From Hydrogenophaga sp. (lineage in GTDB: Bacteria; Pseudomonadota; Gammaproteobacteria; Burkholderiales; Burkholderiaceae_C), in contig NZ_JAUSCF010000020.1 of NCBI RefSeq assembly GCF_030651625.1, positions 1-64,000 of the forward strand: 64,000 nt of DNA, in the 5' to 3' direction. Positions 44,363 to 57,657 of the stretch are shown piece after piece. Under the pieces are notes generated by a model. That model saw nothing but the letters and a program-made list of their open reading frames with translations, had not been told where the DNA came from and ran no database searches. The translations under genes were made by a program, and so were the position numbers. Position 1 is the first letter of the stretch. Each line of letters opens with the position of its first letter.

Positions 44363-44773
44363 ATGTTCAACAAGAAGAAGCAACCCCCTATCAAGAGCTT
44401 GATCGCACAAGGCACCCGCGTGGATGGCAATGTCACTTTCCACGACGGATTGCGTGTCGATGGCGAGGTGGTGGGCGACATTCTGGCCAGCAATGAACAA
44501 CCGAGCATCCTGGTGATCAGCGAACTGGCCAGTGTGAACGGTCGCATCACGGCCGATCACGTGATCATCAACGGATCGGTGAAGGGTCCGGTGCACGCCC
44601 TGGACTTGCTGGAGTTGCAACCCAAGGCACGGATCGAGGGCGATGTGTCGTACAAGGCGCTGGAGATGCATCAAGGCGCCACCATCGCAGGTCAGCTCAA
44701 ACCCATGGCCCATGACGTTTCCGCATCTGAAGAAGACAAACCCACACTGAAACTGGCGGCAAACAACGGGTAG
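44363..44773 (+). CDS. Bactofilin (polymer-forming cytoskeletal protein)
   Basis: 136 residues. The bactofilin beta-helix core spans about residues 14-110 with repeating turns ([65 protein letters not shown]). Short unstructured ends flank it. Bactofilins polymerise without nucleotide and localise envelope enzymes, often M23 peptidases; one lies about 700 bp away. Confidence 0.93.
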   Translation: MFNKKKQPPIKSLIAQGTRVDGNVTFHDGLRVDGEVVGDILASNEQPSILVISELASVNGRITADHVIINGSVKGPVHALDLLELQPKARIEGDVSYKALEMHQGATIAGQLKPMAHDVSASEEDKPTLKLAANNG

Positions 44774-44886
44774 AGGCAATTCCGAGCGAATTGCTTTACC
44801 ATTCACGCCTTGGATGGGTGAATGGCACCTGTTCTCGATCTTGTGACCCGTCTTTCATGGGTCCGGATCTCGTCAAGAGGTATCTC

Positions 44887-45252
44887 ATGAGCGCTGTGGC
44901 CGACAACATCCAGACCGAAATGCCAGCCCCGCTGGTCTTCACCGACAGCGCCGCTGCCAAGGTGGCCGAACTCGTGGCCGAAGAAGGCAATCCAGAACTC
45001 AAACTGCGTGTGTTCGTTCAGGGCGGCGGCTGCTCGGGCTTTCAGTATGGCTTCACCTTCGATGAGGTGGTCAATGAAGACGACACCCAGATGAGCAAGA
45101 ACGGCGTTTCACTCCTGATTGATGCCATGAGCTACCAGTATCTGGTCGGAGCTGAGATCGACTACAAGGAAGACCTGGAAGGCGCACAGTTCGTGATCAA
45201 GAACCCCAACGCGTCGACCACCTGCGGTTGCGGCTCCAGCTTCAGCGTCTGA
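44887..45252 (+). CDS. erpA: Iron-sulfur cluster insertion protein ErpA
   Basis: 121 residues from [11 protein letters not shown]. An A-type carrier with the three cysteines in [11 protein letters not shown] and TTCGCGSSF. It hands Fe-S clusters to targets such as isoprenoid enzymes. Length and motif are canonical. It follows bactofilin by 113 bp. Confidence 0.95.
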   Translation: MSAVADNIQTEMPAPLVFTDSAAAKVAELVAEEGNPELKLRVFVQGGGCSGFQYGFTFDEVVNEDDTQMSKNGVSLLIDAMSYQYLVGAEIDYKEDLEGAQFVIKNPNASTTCGCGSSFSV

Positions 45253-45316
45253 GACTGGCCGCCAAGGTGAGGGTTGTTGGTCAAGCCTGACCACACCGGC
45301 GCCTAACCGACCAGAA

Positions 45317-45344
45317 AAAAAGAGGAGCCGACTGGCTCCTCTTT
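45317..45344. terminator. Bidirectional terminator after erpA
   Basis: AAAAGAGGAGCC-GACT-GGCTCCTCTTTT, perfect stem with A and T tracts on both sides, serving erpA on the plus strand and possibly the M23 gene on the minus strand. Confidence 0.85.
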
Positions 45345-45370
45345 TGCGTCCCAAACCGGAAAACACCTCG

Positions 45371-45481
45371 AAGCGAAATGCCCACTTTCAGAGATAGCGT
45401 GGAACCGGTTTAGCCGGGACACTTGTATCGTCCCCTTGAGGGAGTGGCTCGATAGCGCGCTGCGGCGGGGGTGCCTGTCAA
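45371..45481 (-). repeat. GC-rich interspersed repeat downstream of the M23 gene
   Basis: Read on the minus strand directly after the stop codon: CCCCCGCCGCAGCGCGC, ACTCCCTCAAGGGGACG, CCCGGCTAAACCGG, ending ATCTCTGAAAGTGGGC. Same layout as the ehuA copy but more diverged. Confidence 0.6.
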
Positions 45482-46894
45482 TTACTCGGCACTGGCCTGC
45501 ACGATGGTGATGGCTGCGTCCAGCTTTTGCCGCTGCGCAGTGGCCACGGCGGTGAAACGTGCTTTCAAGGCCGGATCGAGGGGCACGCTTTCGCTGTTGC
45601 GCAACGCCACCAGAGGGTCCAGGTGTGCGCCCTTGTCGCGGAATTCGAAGTGCAGGTGAGGCCCGGTGCAGGTGCCCGTGCAACCCACGGCGCCGATGTC
45701 ATCGCCCTGGGACACCCGCTGCCCTGTGCGCACGCCGATGCGGCTCAAGTGCGCATAGACGGTGGTGTGCTGCTTGCGATGGGTGATGAACACCACATTG
45801 CCATAGCCGCGCTGCTCGCCGGCGAAAGCCACCACGCCATCGCCAATGGTTCTGACCGGGGTGCCGGTGGGTGCGGCGTAATCAACCCCCAGGTGTGCGC
45901 GCTGGCCACCATGCACCGGGTGGAAGCGCATGCCATAGCCGCTGCTCACACGGGTGAACTGCAGGGGGGAAGCAAGGTATTCCTTGCGCGCGCTTTGGCC
46001 GTCAAAGCTGTAGTACGAACCCTTGTCCGCGGATTCGCCGAACCAGACGGCGGAATGCGCGCGCCGGTTGTTGATGAATTCTGCGCTGAGTACCCGGCCG
46101 GTGGTCATGACCTCTCCATCGGCTTCCAGCACTTCGTAAGCGAGGCTGAACCGGTCGCCTTGACGAAGGTCGCGTCGGAAATCGATGTCACCCGAAAAAA
46201 GCTCGGCAAGCTGGACCGCCACCGCATCGGGCAGGTTCGCGGCATCGGTGGCCGCAAACAAGGAGCTGCGGATTTCACCACTGCCCAGGCGTGTGGAAGC
46301 CTGCAGTGTGCCTTTTTCGAGGCGGGCGCTGAAGCCCTGCTCGGTTTTCTCAATGATCAGGCGATCAAACTCGCGACTGGTCGATGAAGAAGTCCAGCGA
46401 GCGGTGAGCCTTTGCAGCGCATGTTGATCGCTGGCCTCCGCTGAGATTTGCTTTGTACCCCGACCATCAAAGAGCTGCCGGGCCAAAGGATCGCTGCGCA
46501 GGAAGGCTTGGGCCGCAGAATCTGAAACCCCCAGTCGCTGCAGCAGACTTTGAGATGTGTCGTCCCGGCGAACGACTTCATTTCTGAACAGCGAGAAGCC
46601 GGCGACCTCGGGAAGCAAGTTCAGCTCGGGCTGCGTGATCCCGAGGTCGAGCATTTCTGTGACGAGGCTGACAGGAAGATCGGATGCGTCAGGCGCCAGC
46701 GGTGCGATGCCGAATGCGGTGACTCCAGTGCCTAGAAGAATGGCACCAACGCCCCCCATGATGCGTTTGGGGTGGCGAGACATGCTTTGAGATGCAGTTT
46801 CTACGGCGCGCGCCAGCGTTTGGAGTAGTGGTCTTGTCAAAACGGATGCTTTCAAGAAACTTGGGGTGGCTTGACCATGGCTCAAACCCCGCAT
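45482..46894 (-). CDS. M23 family (LytM-type) peptidoglycan endopeptidase
   Basis: About 470 residues from the ATG at 46894; GTG 46906 or ATG 46783 are other possible starts. A membrane anchor (IMGGVGAILLGTGVTAFGIAPLA) is near residue 50, an OapA/LysM-like middle domain follows, and the C-terminal LytM domain has both zinc motifs: HLGVDYAAP and HLHFEF. This is the MepM/YebA-type layout of DD-endopeptidases that cut peptide cross-links during growth. It is divergent from tyrS. Confidence 0.87.
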   Translation of the reverse strand: MRGLSHGQATPSFLKASVLTRPLLQTLARAVETASQSMSRHPKRIMGGVGAILLGTGVTAFGIAPLAPDASDLPVSLVTEMLDLGITQPELNLLPEVAGFSLFRNEVVRRDDTSQSLLQRLGVSDSAAQAFLRSDPLARQLFDGRGTKQISAEASDQHALQRLTARWTSSSTSREFDRLIIEKTEQGFSARLEKGTLQASTRLGSGEIRSSLFAATDAANLPDAVAVQLAELFSGDIDFRRDLRQGDRFSLAYEVLEADGEVMTTGRVLSAEFINNRRAHSAVWFGESADKGSYYSFDGQSARKEYLASPLQFTRVSSGYGMRFHPVHGGQRAHLGVDYAAPTGTPVRTIGDGVVAFAGEQRGYGNVVFITHRKQHTTVYAHLSRIGVRTGQRVSQGDDIGAVGCTGTCTGPHLHFEFRDKGAHLDPLVALRNSESVPLDPALKARFTAVATAQRQKLDAAITIVQASAE

Positions 46895-47042
46895 GGGAGG
46901 GTTCACAAGCCATCAAGTTCCCTGAGCCTTCCAGCCGCGAAAGGAACCTGTGAGCCATATGCAAAAATCGCGCCCAACTAAAATCGGACCACAACCATTG
47001 AGTATAGCCAGCCATGGCGTTTTTACATCTGAGTTTTTACGT

Positions 47043-48305
47043 ATGAACACCCTTCAAAACGTTTCCAAAAGTTCTCACAACATGGGTATTGACGGGGGCA
47101 CACTGACAGACGGTGTTCGTGCGGCACTGGAAGTCAGCTTGCGTGGGTGCGAAGAATTGTTGCCTCAGGCCGACTGGGTACAAAAATTGTCACGTGCCGA
47201 AGCCAGTGGCCAGCCGCTTCGAATCAAGCTCGGGCTGGACCCGACGGCGCCCGACATCCACATTGGGCACACCGTGGTGCTCAACAAGATGCGACAGTTG
47301 CAAGACTTGGGCCACCAGGTGATCTTCCTTATCGGGGACTTCACCAGCCTGATCGGTGACCCGTCCGGGCGCAACAACACCCGCCCGCCACTGACCTCCG
47401 AACAGATCAAGGCCAACGCCGAAACCTACTACAAGCAGGCCAGCCTGGTGCTGGATCCTTCCCGCACCGAGATTCGCTACAACAGCGAATGGAGCCTGCC
47501 GCTGGGCTCGATGGGCATGATCCAGCTGGCGGCCAAGTACACGGTGGCCCGAATGATGGAGCGCAACGACTTCCATGACCGTTTCAAGGCCGGCACGCCC
47601 ATCAGCGTGCACGAGTTCCTGTATCCCTTGATGCAGGGTTACGACTCCGTGGCGTTGAAGAGCGACCTCGAACTGGGCGGCACCGACCAGAAGTTCAACC
47701 TGCTGATGGGGCGCCACCTGCAGGTGGAATACGGCCAGGAGCCGCAGTGCATCCTGACCATGCCGCTGCTCGAAGGGCTTGATGGCGTCGAGAAGATGTC
47801 GAAGTCCAAGAACAACTACATCGGCATCACCGAAGAGGCCAACACGATGTTCGCCAAGGTGCTGAGCATCAGCGACACGCTGATGTGGCGCTGGTACACG
47901 CTGCTGTCCTTCAAATCGATCGCCGAGATCGAAGTCTTGAAGAAAGAGGTGGATGGCGGTCGCAACCCGAAGGACGCCAAGGTGATGCTCGCCAAGGAAA
48001 TCACCACGCGCTTTCACAGCGCTGCTGCGGCCGATGCCGCCGAGCAGGACTTCATCAACCGCAGCAAGGGGGGCGTGCCCGATCTGATTCCTGAAGCCCG
48101 GGTGAGCGGCGCGCCGATGGGTGTGGCCGCCCTGCTGAAAGCCGCCGGGCTGGCGGCGTCGACCGGCGAGGGCAACCGGCTGATCGACGGTGGCGGTGTG
48201 CGCGTTGACTCCAGCGTGGTCGGTGACAAGGGCCTGAAGCTGGAAGCCGGCACCTATGTGCTGCAGGTGGGCAAGCGCAAGTTTGCGAAGGTCACGCTGA
48301 CCTGA
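47043..48305 (+). CDS. tyrS: Tyrosyl-tRNA synthetase
   Basis: About 420 residues from [12 protein letters not shown] 46950 would add 31 poorly conserved residues. Class I synthetase: [15 protein letters not shown] with HIGH, and KMSKSKNN (KMSKS loop). A C-terminal S4 RNA-binding domain starts near [12 protein letters not shown]. It charges tRNA(Tyr). Confidence 0.96.
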   Translation: MNTLQNVSKSSHNMGIDGGTLTDGVRAALEVSLRGCEELLPQADWVQKLSRAEASGQPLRIKLGLDPTAPDIHIGHTVVLNKMRQLQDLGHQVIFLIGDFTSLIGDPSGRNNTRPPLTSEQIKANAETYYKQASLVLDPSRTEIRYNSEWSLPLGSMGMIQLAAKYTVARMMERNDFHDRFKAGTPISVHEFLYPLMQGYDSVALKSDLELGGTDQKFNLLMGRHLQVEYGQEPQCILTMPLLEGLDGVEKMSKSKNNYIGITEEANTMFAKVLSISDTLMWRWYTLLSFKSIAEIEVLKKEVDGGRNPKDAKVMLAKEITTRFHSAAAADAAEQDFINRSKGGVPDLIPEARVSGAPMGVAALLKAAGLAASTGEGNRLIDGGGVRVDSSVVGDKGLKLEAGTYVLQVGKRKFAKVTLT

Positions 48306-48359
48306 TCGCCTGTCCGGTTGCCACCCGACATGGTGGTCCCCGAAGAGCGTCGAGCCCGT

Positions 48360-50840
<2,481 letters not shown>

Positions 50841-50917
50841 GGCGTTGGGCTTGCGGAGTGCTTGCTTGGAGGTGCTGATGGTGTGAACAGGCCCTAAAGC
50901 AATAAACGTGCTGGCGT

Positions 50918-52438
50918 TCAGACGAGGGGCGTGGCGGGCATGACCGAGGCGTACACCCGCAGGTATTCTGCGGCTGCACGCGCCCAGCTGAAGCGCAGTG
51001 ACATGGCGTGGCGCTGCACGGCGCGCCAGTCGGCCGGGCGGCGCTGCAGGGCGAAAGCCCGGCGCATGGCCACCTTCAGGTTGTTCACATCGAGTTCGTC
51101 GAAAACAAAGCCGCTGGCACTGCCATCGTCAAGGTTCTCGAGGCTGCAGTCGACCACGGTGTCGGCGAGGCCGCCCACCGCGCGCACCAAAGGGAGCGTG
51201 CCGTAGCGAAGCCCGTAGAGCTGGGTCAGTCCGCAGGGCTCGAATCGCGAGGGCAGCAGGATCACGTCGGCCCCGGCGATGATGCCGTGCGCCAGCGCTT
51301 CGTCGTAGCCGACGGTCAGCGCCACCTGGCCGGGGTGGCGCAACGCGCAGTCGCGCAGGGCCTGTTCGATGGCGGCGTCGCCCGAACCCAGCACCGCCAG
51401 CTGCCCGCCGCGCCGCACCAGTTCGTCCACCGCGGCCGGCAGCAGGTGCAGGCCCTTCTGTTCGGTGAGGCGGCTCACCACCGAGAACAGCAGCGCTTCG
51501 TGGCGTGGTTCCAGCCCCATGCGCTGCTGCAACCGGGCTTTGGCCTGCGCCTTGCCCTTCAGGTTCCTGGCGGTGAAGCCAGGTTGCACCAGTGGATCGG
51601 TCTGCGGGTTCCACACCGTGTCGTCCACCCCGTTCAAGATGCCGTGCAGCTGTGCCTGGCGCTGGAGCAGCACCCCTTCGAGTCCGCAGCCCTGCTCAGC
51701 TCCAGTGATTTCGCGCGCGTAGGTCGGGCTGACGGTGGTGATGGCGTCGCTGTACGTCAGCGCCGCCTTCATGAAACTGATCTGGCCGTGGAACTCCAGC
51801 CCCTGCCAGTGGAACAGGCCGTCGGGCAGGCCCAGCCTTGGGCGCAGTTCTGCGTTGAACACGCCCTGATAGGCCAGGTTGTGCACGGTGAATACCCTGG
51901 CAGGCCGGTGAACGGCCGTGCGCGAGAGTTCGTGCAGGTAGGCGAAGGCCAGGCCGGTGTGCCAGTCGTGGCCATGCACCACGTCGGGCACCCATGCGGC
52001 GTGAAGACCAGTGCCCAGCAGGGCGGCCGCCCAGCCCAGCCAGGCAAACTGTTCGGCGCTGTCGGGCCAGGGTTGGCCGTGCTCGTCGAGGTAGGGATTG
52101 CCCCCGTGCTCGTACAGCCCCGGTGCATGGAGCAGCCACACGGGCACGCCACTGGCGGTGATGCGCCCGGCTTGCAACCAGGGTGCGGGGCCTTGTGCGG
52201 ATGCGGTCTGCGGTCCCACGCCTGAGGGCAGACCCGGGCCGCCCCCTGCCGGCAACGGCAGGGGTGGCCCCTCCGGCGTGACGCCAGCGACCACACCGGG
52301 AAAAGCAGGCAGCAACAGGCGCACATCTGAGCCCATGGCAGTCAATGCCGGGGGCAGCCCTGCGCTGACGTCGGCCAGCCCCCCTGTCTTGAGCAGCGGG
52401 AACACTTCGGTGCAGACGTAGAGGACCCTGAGCGTCAT
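50918..52438 (-). CDS. glgA: Glycogen synthase GlgA
   Basis: 506 residues from MTLRVLYVCTEVFPLLKTGGLADV, which holds the ADP-glucose-binding KTGGL motif. GT5 fold; the C-terminal domain shows SRLTEQKGL and LPSRFEPCGLTQLYGLRYG. About 30 Pro/Gly-rich residues at about 55-90 (GVTPEGPPLPLPAGGGPG onward) are not typical of GlgA and coincide with a hairpin repeat in the DNA. It extends glycogen chains from ADP-glucose. Confidence 0.95.
   Translation of the reverse strand: MTLRVLYVCTEVFPLLKTGGLADVSAGLPPALTAMGSDVRLLLPAFPGVVAGVTPEGPPLPLPAGGGPGLPSGVGPQTASAQGPAPWLQAGRITASGVPVWLLHAPGLYEHGGNPYLDEHGQPWPDSAEQFAWLGWAAALLGTGLHAAWVPDVVHGHDWHTGLAFAYLHELSRTAVHRPARVFTVHNLAYQGVFNAELRPRLGLPDGLFHWQGLEFHGQISFMKAALTYSDAITTVSPTYAREITGAEQGCGLEGVLLQRQAQLHGILNGVDDTVWNPQTDPLVQPGFTARNLKGKAQAKARLQQRMGLEPRHEALLFSVVSRLTEQKGLHLLPAAVDELVRRGGQLAVLGSGDAAIEQALRDCALRHPGQVALTVGYDEALAHGIIAGADVILLPSRFEPCGLTQLYGLRYGTLPLVRAVGGLADTVVDCSLENLDDGSASGFVFDELDVNNLKVAMRRAFALQRRPADWRAVQRHAMSLRFSWARAAAEYLRVYASVMPATPLV
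52237..52270. repeat. Hairpin repeat inserted in frame in glgA
   Basis: GGGCC-G-CCCCCTGCCG, loop GCAA, CGGCAGGGG-T-GGCCC. The nine-base inner stem is perfect. It is translated into the Pro/Gly-rich insert of GlgA. Confidence 0.5.
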
Positions 52439-52459
52439 GGCAAGGTGACAGGGAGAGAG

Positions 52460-52553
52460 GGTGTTGATGCAGCACGCACCGGGGAACCGGCGCTGCCGGG
52501 CCGCTGGTGTGGCCTCCCTTTCAGGGGGGTGACGCCGAGGGCGTCGCGGGCGG
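52460..52553 (-). repeat. GC-rich interspersed repeat between glgC and glgA
   Basis: Begins right after the glgC stop on the minus strand: GACCGCCCGCGACGCCC-TCGGCGTC, CCCCCCTGAAAGGGAGG, GGCCCGGCAGCGCCGG. Same layout as the ehuA copy. It separates glgC from glgA within the operon. Confidence 0.6.
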
Positions 52554-53813
52554 TCATCCCAATACCTCCAGCATTTCCCGGGTGACCAGAACCACGCCGC
52601 TCGGCGTGCGGAAAAAGCGCCGCGCGTCCTCGACCGCATCCACGCCGATCTTCATGCCCTCCGGGATCACGCAACCGTTGTCGATCACCACCTTGCGCAG
52701 CACGCAGTGCCGGCCGATGTCAACCTCTGGCAGGATGACCGACTCTTCGACCGATGCGAAGGAGTGAACACGCACCTTGGAAAACAGCACCGAGCGGCGC
52801 ACCAGCGCGCCAGAGATGATGCAGCCGCCCGAGACCAGCGAGTCCACCGCCGAACCGCGGCGACCGTCGTCGTCGAACACGAACTTGGCCGGTGCGAGCT
52901 GCTCCTGGTAGGTCCAGATGGGCCACTCGCGGTCGTACATGTCGAGCTCGGGCAGGGTGTTGGTGAGATCCAGGTTGGCGGCCCAGTAGGCGTCGACCGT
53001 GCCCACGTCGCGCCAGTAGGCCGGTGCTTCGGGTGAGCTCTTCACGCACGACATGCCGAACGGGTGCGCAACCGCGTCGCCGGCGGCCACCATGGCCGGG
53101 ATGATGTCCCGGCCGAAATCGCGGCTGGAGCCAGCGGTGGAGGAGTCGTTCTTCAGCGCCTCGAACAGGTGCTCGGTGTTGAACACGTACACGCCCATGC
53201 TGGCCAGCGCCATGTCGGGATTGCCCGGCATGTGGGGGGGCTGAGCCGGTTTTTCCAGGAAATGCACGATGTTGCGGTCGGCGTCGATGTCCATCACGCC
53301 GAACGCCGTGGCCTCGGCCAGCGGCACCTCGATGCAGGCCACGGTGCACTTCTTGCCCAGTGCCACGTGGTCGGCGATCAGGCTCGCATAGTCCATCTTG
53401 TAGATGTGGTCGCCCGCGAGCACGAGGATGTACTCGGGCTTGTGGGCACGCAAGATGTCGAGGTTCTGGTAGACCGCATCGGCCGTGCCCAGGTACCAGC
53501 TTTCGTCGTCCATCCGCTGCTGGGCCGGCAGCAGGTCGATGAACTCGTTGAACTCGTTGCGCAGGAAGCTCCAGCCCCGCTGCAGGTGGCGCAGCAGCGA
53601 GTGGCTCTTGTATTGGGTGAGCACGCCGATGCGGCGCACACCCGAGTTCAGGCAGTTGGAGAGCGCAAAGTCGACGATGCGGAACTTGCCGCCGAAGTAG
53701 ACGGCGGGCTTGGCGCGCCGGTTGGTGAGGGCGTGCAGGCGGGAGCCCCGCCCGCCGGCGAGCACCAGCGCAATCGTGCGCCTTGCGAGTTGTTGGGGCG
53801 AAGTCTTTTCCAT
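52554..53813 (-). CDS. glgC: Glucose-1-phosphate adenylyltransferase GlgC
   Basis: 419 residues from [21 protein letters not shown]. Nucleotidyltransferase domain: [30 protein letters not shown], catalytic [12 protein letters not shown] and [10 protein letters not shown] left-handed beta-helix ends the protein. It makes ADP-glucose, the committed step to glycogen. It starts 83 bp after malQ. Confidence 0.96.
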   Translation of the reverse strand: MEKTSPQQLARRTIALVLAGGRGSRLHALTNRRAKPAVYFGGKFRIVDFALSNCLNSGVRRIGVLTQYKSHSLLRHLQRGWSFLRNEFNEFIDLLPAQQRMDDESWYLGTADAVYQNLDILRAHKPEYILVLAGDHIYKMDYASLIADHVALGKKCTVACIEVPLAEATAFGVMDIDADRNIVHFLEKPAQPPHMPGNPDMALASMGVYVFNTEHLFEALKNDSSTAGSSRDFGRDIIPAMVAAGDAVAHPFGMSCVKSSPEAPAYWRDVGTVDAYWAANLDLTNTLPELDMYDREWPIWTYQEQLAPAKFVFDDDGRRGSAVDSLVSGGCIISGALVRRSVLFSKVRVHSFASVEESVILPEVDIGRHCVLRKVVIDNGCVIPEGMKIGVDAVEDARRFFRTPSGVVLVTREMLEVLG

Positions 53814-53896
53814 GTTTGTCTCCGGTGGTGTGGCGGTCGGGTGCGTCTTGCTGCGCACGGTCTCATTGAAGCGGTTATTGACGACGCTGATGCGTT

Positions 53897-55402
53897 TCAG
53901 GGTATTCGGCCGTGCGCGCGCGTCAGGGACAGCAGGCGTTCGGCGGGACGGTGGTCGATCTGGCGCCAGTCGAAGCGCCACTCCCAGCAGCCTGTGGCCT
54001 GCCCGGGCGTGTTCATGCGGTGTTTGCTGTCCAGGCCCACCACGTCCTGGAACGGCAGCACCAGCGTGTTCGCCACCGACTGGGAGAGCGCGGTGATCAG
54101 GGTCCAGTGCGGCTCGGTGTCCACCGCAGGGCCGAGGTAGTCGCGCGCGGCGGCCCTGTCGTGGCTGGACGCGGCGCGCCACCAGCCCAGGGTGGTGTCG
54201 TTGTCGTGGGTGCCGGTGTAGGCCACGCAGTCCCTTTCCATGTTGTGCGGCAGATAAGGGTTGCCCGGCCCACCACCAAAGGCGAACTGCAGGATGCGCA
54301 TGCCGGGAAACCCGCAGGCCTGGCGCAACGCCGTCACCTCGGGCGTGATCAGGCCGAGGTCCTCCGCGATGATGGCCAACGGGCCCAGTTCCTCCTGCAA
54401 TGCGACAAAGAAGGGCAGGCCAGGACCGCTTTGCCAGCGGCCCGCCACCGCCGTGGGCTCGCTGGCCGGGATTTCCCAGTGCGCTTCAAATCCGCGAAAG
54501 TGGTCCAGGCGCACCACGTCGACCTGCCGGAACAGGTGGGATACGCGGTCTTTCCACCAGCGGTAGCCGTTCTGCGCCATCACAGGCCAGTTGTAGAGCG
54601 GATTGCCCCAGCGCTGACCGGTGGCGCTGAAGTAGTCGGGCGGTACGCCAGCCACCACCTGCGGCTCGAAGTTGTCGTCGAGCAGGTACTGGTTGGCATG
54701 CGCCCACACATCGGCGCTGTGGTGCGCCACGAAGATCGGCGCGTCGCCGACCATCTGCACGCCTCGACCTCGGGCGTAGTCTCGCAGCGATTGCCACTGC
54801 ACCCAGAACCGCCACTGCACGAACTGCCAGAAACCCAGCGCCTTGGGCGAGTGCTGGCGCACTTCCTCGAGCGCCGCAGGGTCGCGTTGCGCCAGGGGTG
54901 CCGGCCACTCGGGCCAGCTGCCGATGTGGCGCTCGTGCAGCACCATGAAGAGGGCGTAGTCGTCGAGCCAGTGCGCGTGCCCGGTGCAGAAATCGGCCAG
55001 TGCCTCGCGGCATTCTTCGCTGGCGCGCTGGCTGAAGCCGTCCCAGGCCTTGCGCAGGCAGGCCATGCGCCAGGGCGCCACGCGAGCGAAATCGCAGCGG
55101 TGGTGGTCGAATCCCTGGGTGGGCATCCAGGGCAGCCAGCCCATCTGCACCAGGTCGTCCAGGTCGACCATGAGCGGACTGCCGGCAAAGGCCGAGACGC
55201 TCTGGTACGGCGAGTTGCCCGGTCCGGCCGGCGACAGCGGCAAGATCTGCCACATCGACTGACCGGCCGAGGCCAGCCAGTCAACGAAATGGCGCGCGCC
55301 GATACCGAGGTCGCCCGAGCCGTTGGGGCCGGGCAGGCTGGTGATGTGCAGCAGCACACCGCTGGTGCGGCGCGACAGCAGGGGGTGGATGGCGGTGTTC
55401 AT
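53897..55402 (-). CDS. malQ: 4-alpha-glucanotransferase MalQ
   Basis: 501 residues from [27 protein letters not shown]77 signatures: [35 protein letters not shown] with the nucleophile Asp, [12 protein letters not shown] with the acid/base Glu, and [14 protein letters not shown]. It rearranges maltodextrins released by GlgX and GlgP. Its start overlaps the glgX stop by 3-4 bp. Confidence 0.95.
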   Translation of the reverse strand: MNTAIHPLLSRRTSGVLLHITSLPGPNGSGDLGIGARHFVDWLASAGQSMWQILPLSPAGPGNSPYQSVSAFAGSPLMVDLDDLVQMGWLPWMPTQGFDHHRCDFARVAPWRMACLRKAWDGFSQRASEECREALADFCTGHAHWLDDYALFMVLHERHIGSWPEWPAPLAQRDPAALEEVRQHSPKALGFWQFVQWRFWVQWQSLRDYARGRGVQMVGDAPIFVAHHSADVWAHANQYLLDDNFEPQVVAGVPPDYFSATGQRWGNPLYNWPVMAQNGYRWWKDRVSHLFRQVDVVRLDHFRGFEAHWEIPASEPTAVAGRWQSGPGLPFFVALQEELGPLAIIAEDLGLITPEVTALRQACGFPGMRILQFAFGGGPGNPYLPHNMERDCVAYTGTHDNDTTLGWWRAASSHDRAAARDYLGPAVDTEPHWTLITALSQSVANTLVLPFQDVVGLDSKHRMNTPGQATGCWEWRFDWRQIDHRPAERLLSLTRAHGRIP

Positions 55403-57657
55403 GGCGGACCGGGTGGGGTGACACCGGGTGCATGCAAGCCCTGGACCAGCACCCACACGCTGGCCTCGTGCAGCGGCAACTCGCCGTTGACGGTGTCCGT
55501 GATTTCACCCGGCATCGCCACCAGCGCGCGCGCGCTGTCCAGCAGCACGCCCCATTCGCCGGGCGGCAGCTGGAGCCGGCAGCGGCCATGGTCGGCGTGC
55601 CAGATCAGCAGCAGGCGCTCTGTGGGCGGTGCCCCACCCTCACCCACGGTGACCAGGGCCGTGAGCGTGTGGCGATCGCGGGCTTGCCACACCTCGGACC
55701 GCATGGGCTGCCCGTCGGTGTCGAGCCAGGCAATGTCTGGCGGTGTGCCACCTCCACCGAACCAGCGCGCGTGACGCAGACCGGGGTGGCGTCGTCGGAG
55801 CGCCGAGAGCCTGGTCACGAAGTCGGCCAGTCCAGTGTCGGCGTTCGCCCAGTCGATCCAGGTGGTTGTGTTGTCCTGGCAGTAGCAGTTGTTGTTGCCT
55901 TGCTGGCTGTGACCGAGCTCGTCGCCCGCGAGCAGTTGCGGCGTGCCCTGTGCGCAGAACAGCGTGGCCAGCAGCGCCCGGCGCCATTGGCCGCGGCGGT
56001 GGAGCACAGCGGGGTCGTCGGTGGCGCCTTCCATGCCGCCGTTGGCGCTCAGGTTGTGGCCGTGACCGTCGCGGTTGTTTTCCCCGTTGGCTGTGTTGTG
56101 TTTGTGCTGGTAGGCGGTGAGATCGGCGAGGTTGAAGCCGTCGTGCGCGGTGACCATGTTCACGCTCGCGGTGGGCAGACGGCCGCGCTGGTTGAACAGG
56201 TTGGCACTGGCACATACCCGCGTGGCAAGTTCACCGCGCGTGCCGTGGTGGCCGAGCCAGAAAGCGCGCACGCTGTCGCGAAAGCGGTCGTTCCATTCCA
56301 GCCAGCCGGCTTCAAAGCCACCCAGGTGGTAGCCATCCGGTCCCACGTCCCAAGGCTCGGCGATCAGCCGCACGTTGCGCAACACCGGGTCGTGCGACAT
56401 GGCGCTGAGCAGCGCGCTGCGCGGGTTGAACGCATGGCCCAGTGCCGCGTCGCGACCCAGTGAGACCGCCAGATCGAAACGGAAACCGTCCACGCCAAAC
56501 GCCAGCACCCACCAGCGCAGGCTGTCCATCACCCACTGTTGCACGCGGGGTTCGCTGATCGCCAGGCTGTTGCCGGTGCCGCTGAAGTTGTGCGGCACGC
56601 CGTGCTCGCCCAGGGCGTACCAGTGCGTCTGGCCCAGCCCGCGCCAGCTCAGTGTGGGTCCGTCAAGGTCGCTCTCGGCCGTGTGGTTGAAGACCACGTC
56701 GAGCACCACCTCGATGCCCGCGCGGTGCAGGGCGTCCACCATGTGGCGGAACTCGGCGCGCACCGCGGCGGCCTCGATGGCCCCGGCTGGACCATGCCCG
56801 CCGGTGACCGCGGCGTAGCCCGGCTCGGGTGCGAATGCATTGAGCGTGTTGTAGCCCCAGTGGTTGCTCAGGCCACGTTGGATCAGGTGGCGTTCGCTGA
56901 TGTGCTGGTGCACTGGCAGCAGACACACGGTGGTGATGCCCAGGCGCTGCAGGTGACGTACCACGGCCGGATCGGCCAGAGCGGCGTAGGTGCCGCGCTG
57001 GTGCTCCGGCACTCCAGGGTGCAGACGGGTGAGGGCCTTCACATGCGCCTCGTAGATCACCACGCGGTCGCCGTCGATGGCGGGTCGGGGTGCCATGGTC
57101 AGGCCCGCAACCAGCTCCGCCTGCGCATCCACCACCACACAGCGCGGCATCTGGGCGGCGTTGTCGTGCGGGTCGGGCTGGTGCTCGCTCCAGGCCTGTC
57201 CGGGGTGCAGCGGGTCGTTGCAGGCGTGGCCGGTCTGCAGCGCGAGGCGCCCGGTGTCACCCACCAGCGCCAGCGCCCAGGGATCCAGCAGCAAGTGGGC
57301 GGGGTTGAATCGGTGGCCGGCTTCGGGCAACCACGGGCCGCTGGCACGCAGCCCGTAGAGCTGGCCTGCACCCACTCCGGGCACGAAGGCCGCCCAGACG
57401 CCATCCCCAGCGGGCTGCAGCGGCAGGCGATGCTGTTCCACCGGCGCACCCGGCTCGAACAGGCACACCTCCACCCCGTGGGCGTCGGGTGCCCAGACCG
57501 AGAACTGCACGCCGTCCTCGCCGCCCTGACCGCACAAGTGAGCACCCATGGCCGGCACGGCGATGCCGCCAGGGCTCCCGTGCAGCAGGCTTTGCCAGGC
57601 CACAGGTGGCGTCTCCCCATTGGGGGAAAGACGCGAATCGTCGGAGGGGGGCTTCAT
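55399..57657 (-). CDS. glgX: Glycogen debranching enzyme GlgX
   Basis: 752 residues from [10 protein letters not shown], chosen because the ATG overlaps the glgB stop by 3-4 bp. An N-terminal CBM48 ([17 protein letters not shown]) is followed by a GH13 barrel: [19 protein letters not shown] with the nucleophile, and [14 protein letters not shown]. It removes the short branches left by GlgP. Confidence 0.94.
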   Translation of the reverse strand: MKPPSDDSRLSPNGETPPVAWQSLLHGSPGGIAVPAMGAHLCGQGGEDGVQFSVWAPDAHGVEVCLFEPGAPVEQHRLPLQPAGDGVWAAFVPGVGAGQLYGLRASGPWLPEAGHRFNPAHLLLDPWALALVGDTGRLALQTGHACNDPLHPGQAWSEHQPDPHDNAAQMPRCVVVDAQAELVAGLTMAPRPAIDGDRVVIYEAHVKALTRLHPGVPEHQRGTYAALADPAVVRHLQRLGITTVCLLPVHQHISERHLIQRGLSNHWGYNTLNAFAPEPGYAAVTGGHGPAGAIEAAAVRAEFRHMVDALHRAGIEVVLDVVFNHTAESDLDGPTLSWRGLGQTHWYALGEHGVPHNFSGTGNSLAISEPRVQQWVMDSLRWWVLAFGVDGFRFDLAVSLGRDAALGHAFNPRSALLSAMSHDPVLRNVRLIAEPWDVGPDGYHLGGFEAGWLEWNDRFRDSVRAFWLGHHGTRGELATRVCASANLFNQRGRLPTASVNMVTAHDGFNLADLTAYQHKHNTANGENNRDGHGHNLSANGGMEGATDDPAVLHRRGQWRRALLATLFCAQGTPQLLAGDELGHSQQGNNNCYCQDNTTTWIDWANADTGLADFVTRLSALRRRHPGLRHARWFGGGGTPPDIAWLDTDGQPMRSEVWQARDRHTLTALVTVGEGGAPPTERLLLIWHADHGRCRLQLPPGEWGVLLDSARALVAMPGEITDTVNGELPLHEASVWVLVQGLHAPGVTPPGPP

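Noticed and set aside
46950..47042. Upstream extension of TyrS to ATG 46950
   Set aside because: The added 31 residues have no similarity to TyrS, and the ATG at 47043 gives a normal N-terminus.
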